A DNA stretch of 64,000 bases, from the NCBI GenBank assembly GCA_902496665.1, contig CABVBU010000001.1, forward strand, positions 131,612 to 195,611. The letters are read 5' to 3'. Source of the DNA: an uncultured Clostridium sp. GTDB taxonomy: Bacteria > Bacillota > Clostridia > Lachnospirales > Lachnospiraceae. Of this stretch, positions 8,955 to 18,198 are shown one piece after another. Under the pieces are notes generated by a model that had not been told where the DNA came from, did not search any database, and worked only from the letters and a program-made list of their open reading frames with translations. The translations under genes and the position numbers were made by a program. Positions within the stretch are counted from its first letter, which is position 1. Each line of letters opens with the position of its first letter.

Positions 8955-9698
8955 ATGGCAGATGAAATGATAAATTCTTACGTCGCTCTGGACCTTGAGA
9001 CGACGGGTATCGGTGCCCGCTGCGAAAAGATCACGGAGATCGGCATGGTGAAGGTGGTCGACGGTGAGGTGGCGGATACCTACCACACTATGGTAAACCC
9101 GTACAGGGAGATTCCGGAGCGGATCGTGGAACTGACGGGGATCACTGATGATATGGTAAAAGGTGCACCGGGGATCGAGGAGATCCTGGACGAGGTTCTG
9201 GATTTCACAGGAGATTTCCCGCTTCTCGGCCACCAGATCATTTTCGACTACGGTTTCCTCGTGCAGGCCGCGGTAAACCAGAAACGGAAATTTGAGAAAT
9301 ACGGGGTCGACACACTGAAACTCTGCCGGTATCTGATGCCGGGGGAGGAAAAGAAAAATCTGAGTGCCGCCTGCGCGTACTTCGAGGTTGCCCAGGATAC
9401 GGCACACCGGGCACTTTCCGATGCCTATGCCGCCCACAATCTATACCAGGAACTGAAGAAAAGGTTTGGCAAAGAACGCCCGGAACTCTTCACTGCCAAA
9501 ATGCTCCAATATAAGGCAAAAAAGGAACGGACGGCGTCGAAAAGGCAAAAAGAACACTTGCAGGATTTACTAAAATATCATAGAATAGACATAACTGTCG
9601 AGATCGATCATATGTCCGGAAATGAGATATCCCGGATGATCGACAAGATCATTTTCCAGTATGGAAGAATCCCGGAAAATGCGAAAAAACAGGGATAG
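8955..9698 (+). CDS. DnaQ-like 3'-5' exonuclease
   Basis: DEDDh-family exonuclease resembling the proofreading epsilon subunit. The metal-binding acids are in place: DLETTG (Asp13, Glu15), FDYGF (Asp98) and HRALSDA (His151, Asp156). The nuclease domain covers about 8-170; residues 175-247 are charged and helical and not recognised. GGAG is 9 bases before the ATG. It may act in DNA repair or RNA trimming; nothing in the sequence decides between them. Confidence 0.88.
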   Translation: MADEMINSYVALDLETTGIGARCEKITEIGMVKVVDGEVADTYHTMVNPYREIPERIVELTGITDDMVKGAPGIEEILDEVLDFTGDFPLLGHQIIFDYGFLVQAAVNQKRKFEKYGVDTLKLCRYLMPGEEKKNLSAACAYFEVAQDTAHRALSDAYAAHNLYQELKKRFGKERPELFTAKMLQYKAKKERTASKRQKEHLQDLLKYHRIDITVEIDHMSGNEISRMIDKIIFQYGRIPENAKKQG

Positions 9699-9770
9699 TT
9701 TTCCGGAACCCTGAGAAAATGAATATTAGTGAATATAGTTCGGAATGGAAAGCAAGAAGAGGTGAATGTT

Positions 9771-9887
9771 GTGTTTAACATGAATAATAAAAAGACAAGA
9801 AAGATTTTCTCTACCATCGTAATCGTATTAGTTGTACTCGCAATGGTAGTGCCGATGATCCTCGGCTCCCTTCTTTCTGTTTTTTAA
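9771..9887 (+). CDS. Small single-pass membrane protein
   Basis: A 38-residue frame with a basic N-terminus (NNKKTRK) and one hydrophobic helix (about residues 12-37). The GTG at 9771 is chosen because AGAGGTG lies 7 bases upstream; an in-frame ATG at 9780 lacks spacing to it. Its size and layout recall the Prli42-like/DUF4044 micro-membrane proteins of Firmicutes, but I cannot assign it. It lies between the exonuclease and the VanW gene on the same strand. Confidence 0.6.
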   Translation: MFNMNNKKTRKIFSTIVIVLVVLAMVVPMILGSLLSVF

Positions 9888-9950
9888 TCGTGACGGGCTG
9901 AAGCCCCAAAATCTATCAGGCATCAGGAAGATATCAGTGAGGAGAAAAGA

Positions 9951-11477
9951 ATGAAGAAAAATGTGTGGATCGCAGGCATGACGGCGATTTTAAGCGCCGG
10001 ACTTGTTTGGCTTGCCCCGGTTTTCACACTGGCAGATGAACGGATCCCGGACGGGGTCTCTGTTGGAGCCGTCAGTCTTTCCGGACTTACGGAAGAGGAA
10101 GCCGAAAAGCAGATTGAGAGCTATGTAAATGAAAAGTTGAATCAGGATATCACGCTTGTGGTAAACGGCATGGAGGCAAAGTCCGACGCGCAGACCCTTG
10201 GCGTCGCCTGGGATAACCAGGATGAGGTAGCAGAGGCCATTCAGGGGACGGAGCTCAAGGGAAACCTTGTAAAGCGGTATATGAAAAAGAAAGATCTGGA
10301 GGTAAGTCCGGTGAAAATCGAACTGGATCTCTCCGTGGATCAGGATAAGGTATCTTCCTTCGTATCCGAGAAATGCGGTTCCGCGGTGGCGGATGCCGTT
10401 GACGCGACGATCACAAGAAAAGACGGAAAATTTGAGATCACTCCATCAAAAGAAGGTCTGACTGTCGATATGGATGCAACAAAAGCGGCTCTCAACGAGG
10501 CGTTAAACAGCGAAAATACGGATGCGATCCGGGTGGAGGCGTCCGTGACCGTTAAAAAGCCGAAGGTGACAGAGGAAGATCTTGCGACGATCAAGGATGT
10601 TCTCGGAACATTCTCCACCAGCTTTGTGACAAGTGGTGCGTCCCGTTCCACAAACCTTGCGGTGGGTGCAGGAAAGATCAACGGACATGTGCTGATGCCG
10701 GGCGAAGTGCTCTCCGGATATGAGTGCATGCACCCGTTTACACTGGAAAATGGATACAAGACGGCAACTGCTTACGAAAATGGCAAGTCCGTTGACAGCA
10801 TTGGAGGCGGTGTCTGCCAGATCTCAACGACACTCTACAACGCGTCCTTATACGCGGAGCTTGAGATCGTCCAGAGACAGAACCACTCCATGTCCGTCAG
10901 CTATGTAAAACCGTCCATGGACGCGGCGATCGCCGGAACTTATAAAGACCTTAAGGTAAAGAACCCGTATGATACCCCGATCTACGTCGAGGGCTATACC
11001 CATGGAAAGACCCTGACCTTTACGATCTACGGAAGAGAGACGAGACCGTCGAACAGGACTCTGGCATTTGAGTCTGAGACGCTTTCTACGACGCCGTCCC
11101 CTACCCAGGAGATCCAGGACCCGAGTCTCCCGGCAGGCCAGCGTGTGAAGGTGGAATCCGGACATACGGGATTAAAATCGAAATTATATAAGTGTGTCTA
11201 TGTAGATGGACAGTTACAGGAACGCACTTTATTGAACTCTGACACATACAACGCGTCAAAGACCGTTTACCGCGTAGGTACAGGAGTTGCGGCCCCGGCA
11301 GAGACGACACCTGCGGCCCCGGCAGTGCCTGCGGAAACCGAAGCTGCGGCTCCGGCAGAGACAGCAGCGCCGGAGACACAGGCACCTGAAACCGCGGCCC
11401 CGGAGACAGCCGGACCGCAGCCGGGCGAGAACTACGGACCAGGAATGGGTGCCCAGGCGGGAGAGAACGCGGCTTAG
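9951..11477 (+). CDS. VanW family exported protein
   Basis: Probably cell-envelope associated. An N-terminal signal/anchor (residues 8-28) is followed by a tandem PG-binding-4-like region (about 40-225), then the VanW domain (about 235-350) with GGGVCQISTTLYNA and the conserved QNHSMSVSYV. A G5-like segment (about 395-440) precedes a Pro/Ala/Glu/Thr repeat tail (440-508, repeated PAET/PETAAPE units), a typical wall-spanning or disordered linker. GAGGAG sits 8 bases before the ATG. Despite the name, such proteins in Clostridia are not by themselves evidence for vancomycin resistance; the biochemical role is unknown. Confidence 0.88.
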   Translation: MKKNVWIAGMTAILSAGLVWLAPVFTLADERIPDGVSVGAVSLSGLTEEEAEKQIESYVNEKLNQDITLVVNGMEAKSDAQTLGVAWDNQDEVAEAIQGTELKGNLVKRYMKKKDLEVSPVKIELDLSVDQDKVSSFVSEKCGSAVADAVDATITRKDGKFEITPSKEGLTVDMDATKAALNEALNSENTDAIRVEASVTVKKPKVTEEDLATIKDVLGTFSTSFVTSGASRSTNLAVGAGKINGHVLMPGEVLSGYECMHPFTLENGYKTATAYENGKSVDSIGGGVCQISTTLYNASLYAELEIVQRQNHSMSVSYVKPSMDAAIAGTYKDLKVKNPYDTPIYVEGYTHGKTLTFTIYGRETRPSNRTLAFESETLSTTPSPTQEIQDPSLPAGQRVKVESGHTGLKSKLYKCVYVDGQLQERTLLNSDTYNASKTVYRVGTGVAAPAETTPAAPAVPAETEAAAPAETAAPETQAPETAAPETAGPQPGENYGPGMGAQAGENAA

Positions 11478-11502
11478 GCCGCATAGAAAAGAGACCGGAA
11501 TC

Positions 11503-12093
11503 ATGAGAAAAATTGAGCGCGAACCTAACGGAGCTGGGATATTCAGGCCGGGACAGGATCTGGTAGTTGCAGGTACTGTCGGAAAAAACGGTGTGAAGGC
11601 GGCTCTGTCGGCAAAAGAAAAAGAGATATCAGCCCGTTTCCCGGAGTGGTTTGTTAAACGGATCCGGGAGCAGGCAGATAAAAAATCAGAGCTGACTCCG
11701 GAGATGCTTAACGCCTGCGGCGCAGGAGAATGGGAAGAGATTTCGGAGGGCGGCATACTGGCCGCCCTTTGGGCCATATCGGGAGCTTATGAGCAGGGAA
11801 TTTCCTTTGAACTGAGGAAGATCCCGGTGGCTCAGGAGACGATCGAGATCTGTGAGCTCTTTGACCTGAATCCGTACAGACTTTCATCGGGGGAATGTCT
11901 CCTGATGGCAGTGGAAAACGGCGGGGATGCAGTGAAGATCCTGAGTGAAGCCGGAATCCCGTCCGCAGTGATCGGAAAAGTGGAAAAAGGGATCGCCAGA
12001 AAAATGGTTGGGATTGGAACGACCGGATTTCTGGAACGACCGGCACCGGATGAGATCTGGAAGCTTACGGATGCAGTTTCTGAAAAAGAATGA
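11503..12093 (+). CDS. AIR synthase C-terminal-domain protein
   Basis: A 196-residue protein matching only the C-terminal half of the PurM/HypE/ThiL/SelD (AIR synthase related) superfamily: ISEGGILAALW, NPYRLSSGECLLMAV and IPSAVIGKVEKG are the usual landmarks. The N-terminal ATP-binding domain of the family is absent, so independent kinase activity is doubtful. The ATG at 11503 has only a weak site (GACCGGAA). A longer open frame upstream overlaps the Pro/Ala tail of the VanW gene in another phase and is an artefact. It lies just upstream of the Lrp-aminotransferase pair; its function is unknown. Confidence 0.7.
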   Translation: MRKIEREPNGAGIFRPGQDLVVAGTVGKNGVKAALSAKEKEISARFPEWFVKRIREQADKKSELTPEMLNACGAGEWEEISEGGILAALWAISGAYEQGISFELRKIPVAQETIEICELFDLNPYRLSSGECLLMAVENGGDAVKILSEAGIPSAVIGKVEKGIARKMVGIGTTGFLERPAPDEIWKLTDAVSEKE

Positions 12094-12117
12094 TAGATGC
12101 AATGAGGAGGAACAATT

Positions 12118-12600
12118 ATGCGTGAAAAAATTTTGGCGATCATTGAAAAAAACAGCCGAATTGATTTAAAGGATCTGGCCGCCCTTCTGGGTGAGAGTGA
12201 AGCAGCCGTCGCGAATGAGATCGCGGAGATGGAAAAGGAGAATATTATCTGCGGTTATCACACGATGATCAACTGGGATAACACAGGTGATGAGAAAGTG
12301 ATCGCCCTGATCGAGGTGAAGGTAACCCCGCAGAGAGGAATGGGCTTTGATAAGATCGCGGAGCGCATCTATCAGTACAGTGAGGTGACTTCTGTATATC
12401 TGATGTCCGGCGCCTTTGATTTTACCGTGATCATTGAGGGCAAAACGATGAGAGAGGTCGCGCAGTTCGTATCGGAGAAGCTGTCACCGATGGATTCGGT
12501 CCTCAGTACAGCGACACACTTTGTCCTCAAGAAATATAAAGATCATGGAACAGTTATGTGCGGTAAGGCAGAAGATGAAAGGATGATGATTACACCGTGA
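12118..12600 (+). CDS. Lrp/AsnC family transcriptional regulator
   Basis: DNA-binding regulator with an N-terminal winged helix (residues 1-55, DLAALLGESEAAVANEI) and a C-terminal ligand-sensing RAM domain (about 65-145, VIALIEVKVTP ... MSGAFDFTVIIEG). GGAGGAA lies 6 bases before the ATG. Its stop codon overlaps the GTG start of the aminotransferase by four bases, so the two are translationally coupled. The arrangement is the same as AlaR-AlaT (YugG-YugH) of Bacillus subtilis, where the Lrp-type protein activates the alanine transaminase gene; this parallel is inference. Confidence 0.9.
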   Translation: MREKILAIIEKNSRIDLKDLAALLGESEAAVANEIAEMEKENIICGYHTMINWDNTGDEKVIALIEVKVTPQRGMGFDKIAERIYQYSEVTSVYLMSGAFDFTVIIEGKTMREVAQFVSEKLSPMDSVLSTATHFVLKKYKDHGTVMCGKAEDERMMITP

Positions 12601-13769
12601 GAAACCCATTATCAGATAAAATCGTATCGATCCAGCCGTCCGGGATCCGTAAATTTTTCGACATTGTGAGCGAGATGAAGGATGCGATCTCCCTTGGTGT
12701 CGGTGAGCCGGATTTTGATACTCCGTGGCACATCCGTGACGAGGGAATCTACTCTCTGGAAAAGGGACGGACGTTTTATACCTCAAACGCAGGTTTAAAG
12801 GAATTAAAGATCGAGATCTGTAATTATTTAAAGAGACGTTTTGATGTAGAGTATGATTATAATGATGAAGTTATGGTCACGGTCGGCGGCAGTGAAGCCA
12901 TCGATATTGCTCTCCGTGCCATGTTAAATCCGGGGGATGAGGTTCTGATCCCTCAGCCGAGCTATGTTTCCTACACTCCGTGTACGGTTCTGGCTGATGG
13001 CGTGCCGGTTACGATCCAGCTCGAAGAAAAAGATAAATTCCGTCTTACAAAGGAAAAACTTCTCGAGAAGATCACACCGAAAACGAAGGTTCTGATCCTT
13101 CCGTTCCCAAATAACCCAACCGGATCCATCATGGAGCCGGAGGATCTGGCGGAGATCGCGAAGATCTGTATCGAAAAAGACCTGTTTGTTATCTCCGACG
13201 AGATCTATTCAGAGCTTACTTACAAGGGACAGCACTGTACGATCGCCGCATTCCCGGGAATGAAGGAGCGCACCGTTCTGATCAACGGCTTTTCAAAATC
13301 CTATGCGATGACCGGATGGCGTCTTGGATATGCGTGTGCGCCGGAGCTGATCCTGAAGCAGATGTTAAAGATCCACCAGTTTGCGATCATGTGTGCACCG
13401 ACGACAAGCCAGTATGCTGCGGTCGAGGCATTAAAAAACGGAGACAAAGATGTAGCTGAGATGCGGAGCGCATACGACCAGAGAAGACGTTATCTCGTGA
13501 AGGCACTCCGTGATATGGGCTTTGACTGCTATGAGCCCCAGGGCGCATTCTATGTGTTCCCGAGCATCAAGAAATTTGGAATGACCTCTGATGAGTTTGC
13601 GTTAAAGCTACTGGAGGAGGAGAAGGTTGCCGTTGTTCCGGGTACCGCATTCGGTGACTGCGGCGAGGGATATTTAAGAATTTCCTATGCATACTCCTTA
13701 AATGATCTGAAACGTGCCCTCGAGAGAATGGAGCGGTTCGTGAAGAGACATCTGAATGATGCGAAATAA
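12597..13769 (+). CDS. Class I/II PLP-dependent aminotransferase
   Basis: Cytosolic fold-type I transaminase, 390 residues. Visible residues are NNPTG (172-176), DEIYS with Asp201 and Tyr204, and the PLP lysine in NGFSKSYAMTGWR (Lys234); the C-terminal Arg region AFGDCGEGYLRISYA binds the substrate carboxylate. It starts at GTG, sharing GTGA with the stop of the Lrp gene. By analogy with the Lrp-linked AlaT enzymes, alanine or an aromatic/branched amino acid is the likely donor; sequence alone does not choose. A terminator follows at 13819. Confidence 0.9.
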   Translation: MRNPLSDKIVSIQPSGIRKFFDIVSEMKDAISLGVGEPDFDTPWHIRDEGIYSLEKGRTFYTSNAGLKELKIEICNYLKRRFDVEYDYNDEVMVTVGGSEAIDIALRAMLNPGDEVLIPQPSYVSYTPCTVLADGVPVTIQLEEKDKFRLTKEKLLEKITPKTKVLILPFPNNPTGSIMEPEDLAEIAKICIEKDLFVISDEIYSELTYKGQHCTIAAFPGMKERTVLINGFSKSYAMTGWRLGYACAPELILKQMLKIHQFAIMCAPTTSQYAAVEALKNGDKDVAEMRSAYDQRRRYLVKALRDMGFDCYEPQGAFYVFPSIKKFGMTSDEFALKLLEEEKVAVVPGTAFGDCGEGYLRISYAYSLNDLKRALERMERFVKRHLNDAK

Positions 13770-13818
13770 ATGGATGCTGTGATTGTGCGCTGAGCGGACG
13801 GTCATGAAAAATACAGGT

Positions 13819-13856
13819 CCCCGGCTTGATCATGAAGGTGGTCGGGCCGGGGTTTT
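13819..13856 (+). terminator. Intrinsic terminator after the Lrp-aminotransferase operon
   Basis: CCCCGG (13819-13824) pairs with CCGGGG (13847-13852), continued by an imperfect inner stem, then TTTT. Confidence 0.75.
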
Positions 13857-13961
13857 ATATGTCTGCACCTCATATTTCATGAGAAAATCCGGATTGCTGA
13901 CATTAGTTTTGAGTGATCGTGGAAATCGGGAAGCGGCGGACATGATAGGAGAAGATCAACA

Positions 13962-14456
13962 ATGAATATCGTATTATACGAGCCGGAAATGCCGGCAAAT
14001 ACAGGAAATATCGGGCGTACCTGCGTGGCGACGAACACGAAGCTGCACCTGATCGAGCCGCTGGGATTTAAGCTCAGCGAGAAGCATTTAGTCCGGGCGG
14101 GACTGGATTACTGGGATAAGCTGGACGTAACGGTTTACAGCGATTACCAGGATTTCTTAAAGAAGAATCCGGGGGCGAAGATCTATATGGCGACCACAAA
14201 GGGCGAGCATGTATACACGGATGTTCCCTATGACCCGGACGCCTACATCATGTTCGGACCGGAGAGCCGTGGGATCCCGGAGGAGATCCTGGTGGAAAAC
14301 CGCGAAAACTGCATCAGGATCCCGATGTGGGGAGATATCCGGTCACTGAATCTTTCGAATTCAGTCGCGATCGTGCTCTATGAGGCGTTACGTCAGAATG
14401 AATTTGAGAAGATGACGATGGAAGGACATCTGCATCATTTACACTGGAAAGAATAA
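13962..14456 (+). CDS. trmL: tRNA (cytidine(34)-2'-O)-methyltransferase TrmL
   Basis: SPOUT-class methyltransferase that methylates the wobble ribose of some leucine tRNAs. The 164-residue single-domain size and the trefoil-knot motifs are diagnostic: EPEMPANTGNIGRTC at the N-terminus, FGPESRGIP (about 92-100) and IPMWGDIRSLNLSNSVAI (about 118-135). GGAGAAG lies upstream of the ATG. A separate transcript starts after the terminator at 13819. Confidence 0.94.
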   Translation: MNIVLYEPEMPANTGNIGRTCVATNTKLHLIEPLGFKLSEKHLVRAGLDYWDKLDVTVYSDYQDFLKKNPGAKIYMATTKGEHVYTDVPYDPDAYIMFGPESRGIPEEILVENRENCIRIPMWGDIRSLNLSNSVAIVLYEALRQNEFEKMTMEGHLHHLHWKE

Positions 14457-14486
14457 TTGAAAAATTAAAAAATGATAGGGCGCTTA

Positions 14487-14496
14487 TTGTATACAA
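14487..14496. promoter_or_regulatory. Perfect palindrome upstream of the siroheme reductase
   Basis: TTGTATACAA about 100 bp before the start codon of the following gene resembles a short dimer-binding site. No promoter boxes can be fixed around it, so the assignment is tentative. Confidence 0.25.
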
Positions 14497-14593
14497 GATA
14501 CGAAGCAGTTCCACCGTGGATTTCCGGCATGTTTTGGAGACACCTGTGGAAGAGATAAGCGTTTTATAAAAAGGGGAAAGCGAGAAAACAACT

Positions 14594-16132
14594 ATGATGA
14601 ACGAAAAATGGGAAGAACAGTTCCGTGAACAGATCCATGGATTCGTGGAGACAATCGAGAAATTCGATAAGGGAGAGATCGACCGAAAGGCATACAAGGG
14701 AATCTCTGGTGGATTCGGAAGCTATGCGCAGCGTGACCCGTCAAAGCACATGCTGCGTCTCAGAATGGCAGGCGGAAACCTGACAGAAAAGCGCCTGGAA
14801 TTCCTCGCTGAGGCAGTAAAAGACTACGGCGTGGAGCTCATGAAACTCACCACCTGCGAGACTGTACAGCTCCACAACTTAAAGGCGGAGCAGGTTCCGG
14901 TCCTCATGGAAAAAGCTATCGCGAGCGAGATCTACAGCCGTGGCGGCGGCGGAGACAACCCGAGAAATATCATGATGAGCCCGCTCTCCGGTGTTCAGAA
15001 GGGCGAGGCATTCGATGTGAAACCATATGCGGAGGAGGCGGCGGAGTACCTGCTCTCCATTGCCGGTGAGATCCATATGCCGAGAAAGCTGAAGGTCGCA
15101 TTCTGCAACGGTGCTGACGATACCGTACACAGCGCGTTCCGCGATATGGGATTCATGGCGAACCCGGATGGAACATTCACTCTCCGCATCGCAGGCGGTC
15201 TCGGCGGCGGTTATAAGATGGGCGTTCTCGTGGACGAACATGTTCCGGCGACAGAGATCCTTTACTACATCCGTGCCATGATCGAGACATTCTGCCAGCA
15301 CGGAAACTATGAGAACCGCGCGAAGGCCCGCACCCGCTTTATGCAGGAGACTCTGGGCGTTGACGGTTTAAAGGCAGCGTTCCTTGAGAACGTGGCAAAG
15401 ATGAAGGGAAAAGGCGGCCTCGACCTTCATGTGGAGGCAAAACCGGTGACGAAAAAAGGTTCCGGGGAGATTGTCGATAAGCGCGTAGTTGCGCAGAAGC
15501 AGCCGGGCCTCTATGCGGTGGCATACCACCCGATCGGCGGATGTCTTCCGGCAGGAAAACCTGCGGAGCTTCTTTCTCTCGTGAGGGAGATCCCGGACGC
15601 GGAGTGCCGGATCGCGCCGCATGAGACGATCTATATCATCAATTTAACGGCGGATGAGGCGGAGAAAGTCCTTGAGGCGACAAACGACGGTGCCCAGAGC
15701 ACCTTTGAGAACAGTGTCGCATGCATCGGTGCTGCAATCTGCCAGCAGGGTGTAAGAGACAGTCAGGCGGCGCTCAGGGCGGCTGTGGAAGCAGTCCGTG
15801 AGGCTGGGATCCCGGATGGAGCACTTCCGAGGATCTGTATTTCCGGATGTCCGTCCAGCTGTTCCGGACATCAGGCGGCAGCCATCGGTTTCCAGGGAGC
15901 GGCAAAGACCGTGGATGGAAAGCCGGAGTCCGCGTTTAAGATGTTTGTGGGCGGAAGCGACAAGCTCGGTGACGCAAAGTTCGGCGAGGCCGGAGCCGTG
16001 ATCTTAGAGTGCGATCTGCCAAAATTCTTCGTGGACCTCGGAAAAGCCGTTGCCAGCCGGAACATGAACTGGGAGACATGGATCGCAGGGCATGAGGACG
16101 AATTTAAGACGATTGTGGAAAAATACGCTTAA
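14594..16132 (+). CDS. Siroheme-[4Fe-4S] nitrite/sulfite reductase
   Basis: Catalyses six-electron reduction of nitrite to ammonia or sulfite to sulfide. Two ferredoxin-like half-domains (GGFGSYAQRDP near 39; QKQPGLYAVAYHPIGG near 301) alternate with siroheme/Fe-S domains. The cluster ligands are complete: Cys377 and Cys383 (CX5C), Cys419 and Cys423 (CX3C, GCPSSCSGH). Length 512 fits the family. The AAGGGG site lies rather far (about 13 bases) from the ATG. No sulfate-assimilation or nitrate genes are adjacent, so the choice between nitrite and sulfite stays open. Confidence 0.9.
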   Translation: MMNEKWEEQFREQIHGFVETIEKFDKGEIDRKAYKGISGGFGSYAQRDPSKHMLRLRMAGGNLTEKRLEFLAEAVKDYGVELMKLTTCETVQLHNLKAEQVPVLMEKAIASEIYSRGGGGDNPRNIMMSPLSGVQKGEAFDVKPYAEEAAEYLLSIAGEIHMPRKLKVAFCNGADDTVHSAFRDMGFMANPDGTFTLRIAGGLGGGYKMGVLVDEHVPATEILYYIRAMIETFCQHGNYENRAKARTRFMQETLGVDGLKAAFLENVAKMKGKGGLDLHVEAKPVTKKGSGEIVDKRVVAQKQPGLYAVAYHPIGGCLPAGKPAELLSLVREIPDAECRIAPHETIYIINLTADEAEKVLEATNDGAQSTFENSVACIGAAICQQGVRDSQAALRAAVEAVREAGIPDGALPRICISGCPSSCSGHQAAAIGFQGAAKTVDGKPESAFKMFVGGSDKLGDAKFGEAGAVILECDLPKFFVDLGKAVASRNMNWETWIAGHEDEFKTIVEKYA

Positions 16133-16275
16133 GAGGAAATCATACGTGGAAAAGTGGGAAAATCCGAGAATGAAAGTAAGCAGCAGAGGCAGCGAAAGCT
16201 TTCGTTCAGAGCCCAAATCCATATAAGTAAAAGAGGGCTTTTTAAGAAAGTACTTCATATTTGAATAAGAACATG

Positions 16276-16311
16276 AAAACGGTCGACAGCGAAAAAACTG
16301 TCGGCCGTTTT
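16276..16311. terminator. Bidirectional intrinsic terminator
   Basis: AAAACGGTCGACAG (16276-16289) pairs with CTGTCGGCCGTTTT (16298-16311) with one G-U pair. It separates the convergent reductase (plus) and the SMC-like ATPase gene (minus). A weaker AGCCC/GGGCT hairpin with TTTTT lies at 16210-16243. Confidence 0.85.
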
Positions 16312-16359
16312 GTGTTTTCGAAAATGATTTTAGGGCAGATGCATCCAGAAAAATATCTT

Positions 16360-18198
16360 TTACATCTCAATCAGTTGAAACTCCACCTGTCTGGCCCGCA
16401 GCATCTGCGCTTCCCGGCGATGGCATGTGAAAATAATGATCTGGCCGCCGTAAGCGGAGGCGAGCCATTCCAGCGCCGTCTTCAGGCGCTCATCGTCGTA
16501 TTGTGTAAAGCTGTCGTCGAAGATCAGCGGGAAACCGCCGGAGCCGGAACCGGTGAGGAGCTTCGCAGCGGCAAGACGCAGGGCCAGGTAGACCTGATCC
16601 ATGGTTCCGCTGCTGACATTCTCGAGGGGAACCAGCTTTGTCTTCGTGTTTAAGAAGACATTCAGATTCTCGTCGATGCTCATACTGTCGTAGATCCCGC
16701 CGGTGATTCCGGTAATGTACTGGGACGCTTCTTTATTCAGGTAGAGTCCGAAGGAATCACGGATCGAGGAGGAGAGATCTGCCATAGTCTCCTGGGCAAG
16801 ATCGATGGCGACGATCTCATCGTGGATCCTGTCGTTTTCCGCCAGTGTCCGCTTCAACGCCTTCGCCTTATTCTTGCAGTTGCTCAAATGCTCTAATTTC
16901 TTCTCAAGCTCCCACTGGGTCCGCTGCTGTTTCTCAATCATCTCGCTGCAGCCGGCCTGCTTCGTCTGGAGATTGCTTAAGTCTTCTAAGAACTTCTTGA
17001 TCTCCGTCTCAGACTGGGCAACCATATCGCAGAGCTTTGAAAATTCGCCCATTCTTGCCCGGAACGCGTTCATGGCGTCCTCAGACACCGCGGAATCGCC
17101 GAGATGTCTCGCGAGAAGCGCGCCAAGTTCGGAGGAAGTATTGTCAAACATTCTGTGGTACTCTTTATCTTTCTGGCGGATGACCAGGGAGATGATAAAG
17201 AAGATCACAGCCGCCGCGGCTGCCGCACCGCAGACCGGAAGATAGGCGGTGAGGTTGAAATATCCAAGTGCCGCTGCAGCCCCCAGTCCTGCGATTCCGA
17301 GAACCGCTGTGAGGCCGGAAAGAATCTTCCTGGACTTCTTGTTACACTCCCCATTCAGAGTATTATATTCGCTGTAAAGCCTCTCCGCGTCGGAAGACAT
17401 GGCATCCACGGAGGCGCGGTCTGTAAAGCCGTTGTCAGACAGCACCTTCTTCCCGTTTGCCAGCTTCTTGTCCAGATCCTTTTTCTGCGCCTGGGTATTG
17501 TCGATCAGGCCCTTGACCTGGGTCCGCATGTTCTGGTAGGCAGCGAGCTGATTCTCGTATTCCGGCCCGGCGATTTCCGCCTCTACATTCCGGATTTCCG
17601 CGAGAAGAGCAGTAAACTCCCGGCTCGCCTCCGGGATCAGGTCCGCCTCAAGAGCACGTTTCTGGTTTCTCAGAAACGCAGTGGCCTTCGTGATATTTAA
17701 GGAAATATTGCCGGTGGTGTTCATGTTGGCAATATAATTCTTTAATTCCGTAACCATCCCGTCCTCAGTAGCGCTTTTTAACTGACCGATGCTGATGGTG
17801 TTGTTGTACATGGTCTCGGTGAGACCGTCAAGCAGGCTGGAGACAAATGCAGGTGTCGCCTCTTCCTCCAGTCCTTTCGTCTCATTGATGATCTTTAAAG
17901 ACTTATTTTCCTTCCGGAACCGGCGCTCAATGCGGTAGATGGTTCCGTCCTTTTCCAGTCTCAGCCATCCCTCATATGTTCCGCTGTTCTCCCAGGGCTC
18001 GTACTTTGTATACAGATCATTCTTTGCCGCCCGTCCGCGCCCGCGCTCGATGCCGAAGAGCATGCCGCGGATGAAGGTGTGAAGCGTGGATTTTCCGGCT
18101 TCGTTCTTTCCGTAGATAATGTTGATCCCGTCATTGAAGGAGATGGTCCGGTCATGAAATTTTCCGAAACCGTCGATATGTAATTCGAGTAATCTCAT
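16360..18198 (-). CDS. SbcC/YhaN-like AAA ATPase with central membrane segment
   Basis: SMC/Rad50-type ATPase that probably works with the nuclease encoded just upstream. Walker A is GKNEAGKST (30-38); the ABC signature SSGTMDQVYLALRL (about 538-551) and Walker B LIFDDSF (about 567-573) lie at the C-terminus. Coiled coil occupies about 190-290 and 350-500. Unlike SbcC, two hydrophobic helices lie in the middle (about 290-340, TAVLGIAGLGAAAALGYF and VIFFIISLVI), as in B. subtilis YhaN. At 612 residues it is short for that family. Its ATG overlaps the upstream stop as ATGA, so the pair is translationally coupled. Confidence 0.86.
   Translation of the reverse strand: MRLLELHIDGFGKFHDRTISFNDGINIIYGKNEAGKSTLHTFIRGMLFGIERGRGRAAKNDLYTKYEPWENSGTYEGWLRLEKDGTIYRIERRFRKENKSLKIINETKGLEEEATPAFVSSLLDGLTETMYNNTISIGQLKSATEDGMVTELKNYIANMNTTGNISLNITKATAFLRNQKRALEADLIPEASREFTALLAEIRNVEAEIAGPEYENQLAAYQNMRTQVKGLIDNTQAQKKDLDKKLANGKKVLSDNGFTDRASVDAMSSDAERLYSEYNTLNGECNKKSRKILSGLTAVLGIAGLGAAAALGYFNLTAYLPVCGAAAAAAVIFFIISLVIRQKDKEYHRMFDNTSSELGALLARHLGDSAVSEDAMNAFRARMGEFSKLCDMVAQSETEIKKFLEDLSNLQTKQAGCSEMIEKQQRTQWELEKKLEHLSNCKNKAKALKRTLAENDRIHDEIVAIDLAQETMADLSSSIRDSFGLYLNKEASQYITGITGGIYDSMSIDENLNVFLNTKTKLVPLENVSSGTMDQVYLALRLAAAKLLTGSGSGGFPLIFDDSFTQYDDERLKTALEWLASAYGGQIIIFTCHRREAQMLRARQVEFQLIEM

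Noticed and set aside
11287..11502. Arg-rich open frame leading into the AIR-synthase-like gene
   Set aside because: It is the Pro/Ala-coding tail of the VanW gene read in another phase, which gives Arg-rich translation without a start signal.
13783..13965. 60-codon frame upstream of trmL
   Set aside because: It spans a terminator hairpin and has no ribosome-binding site.
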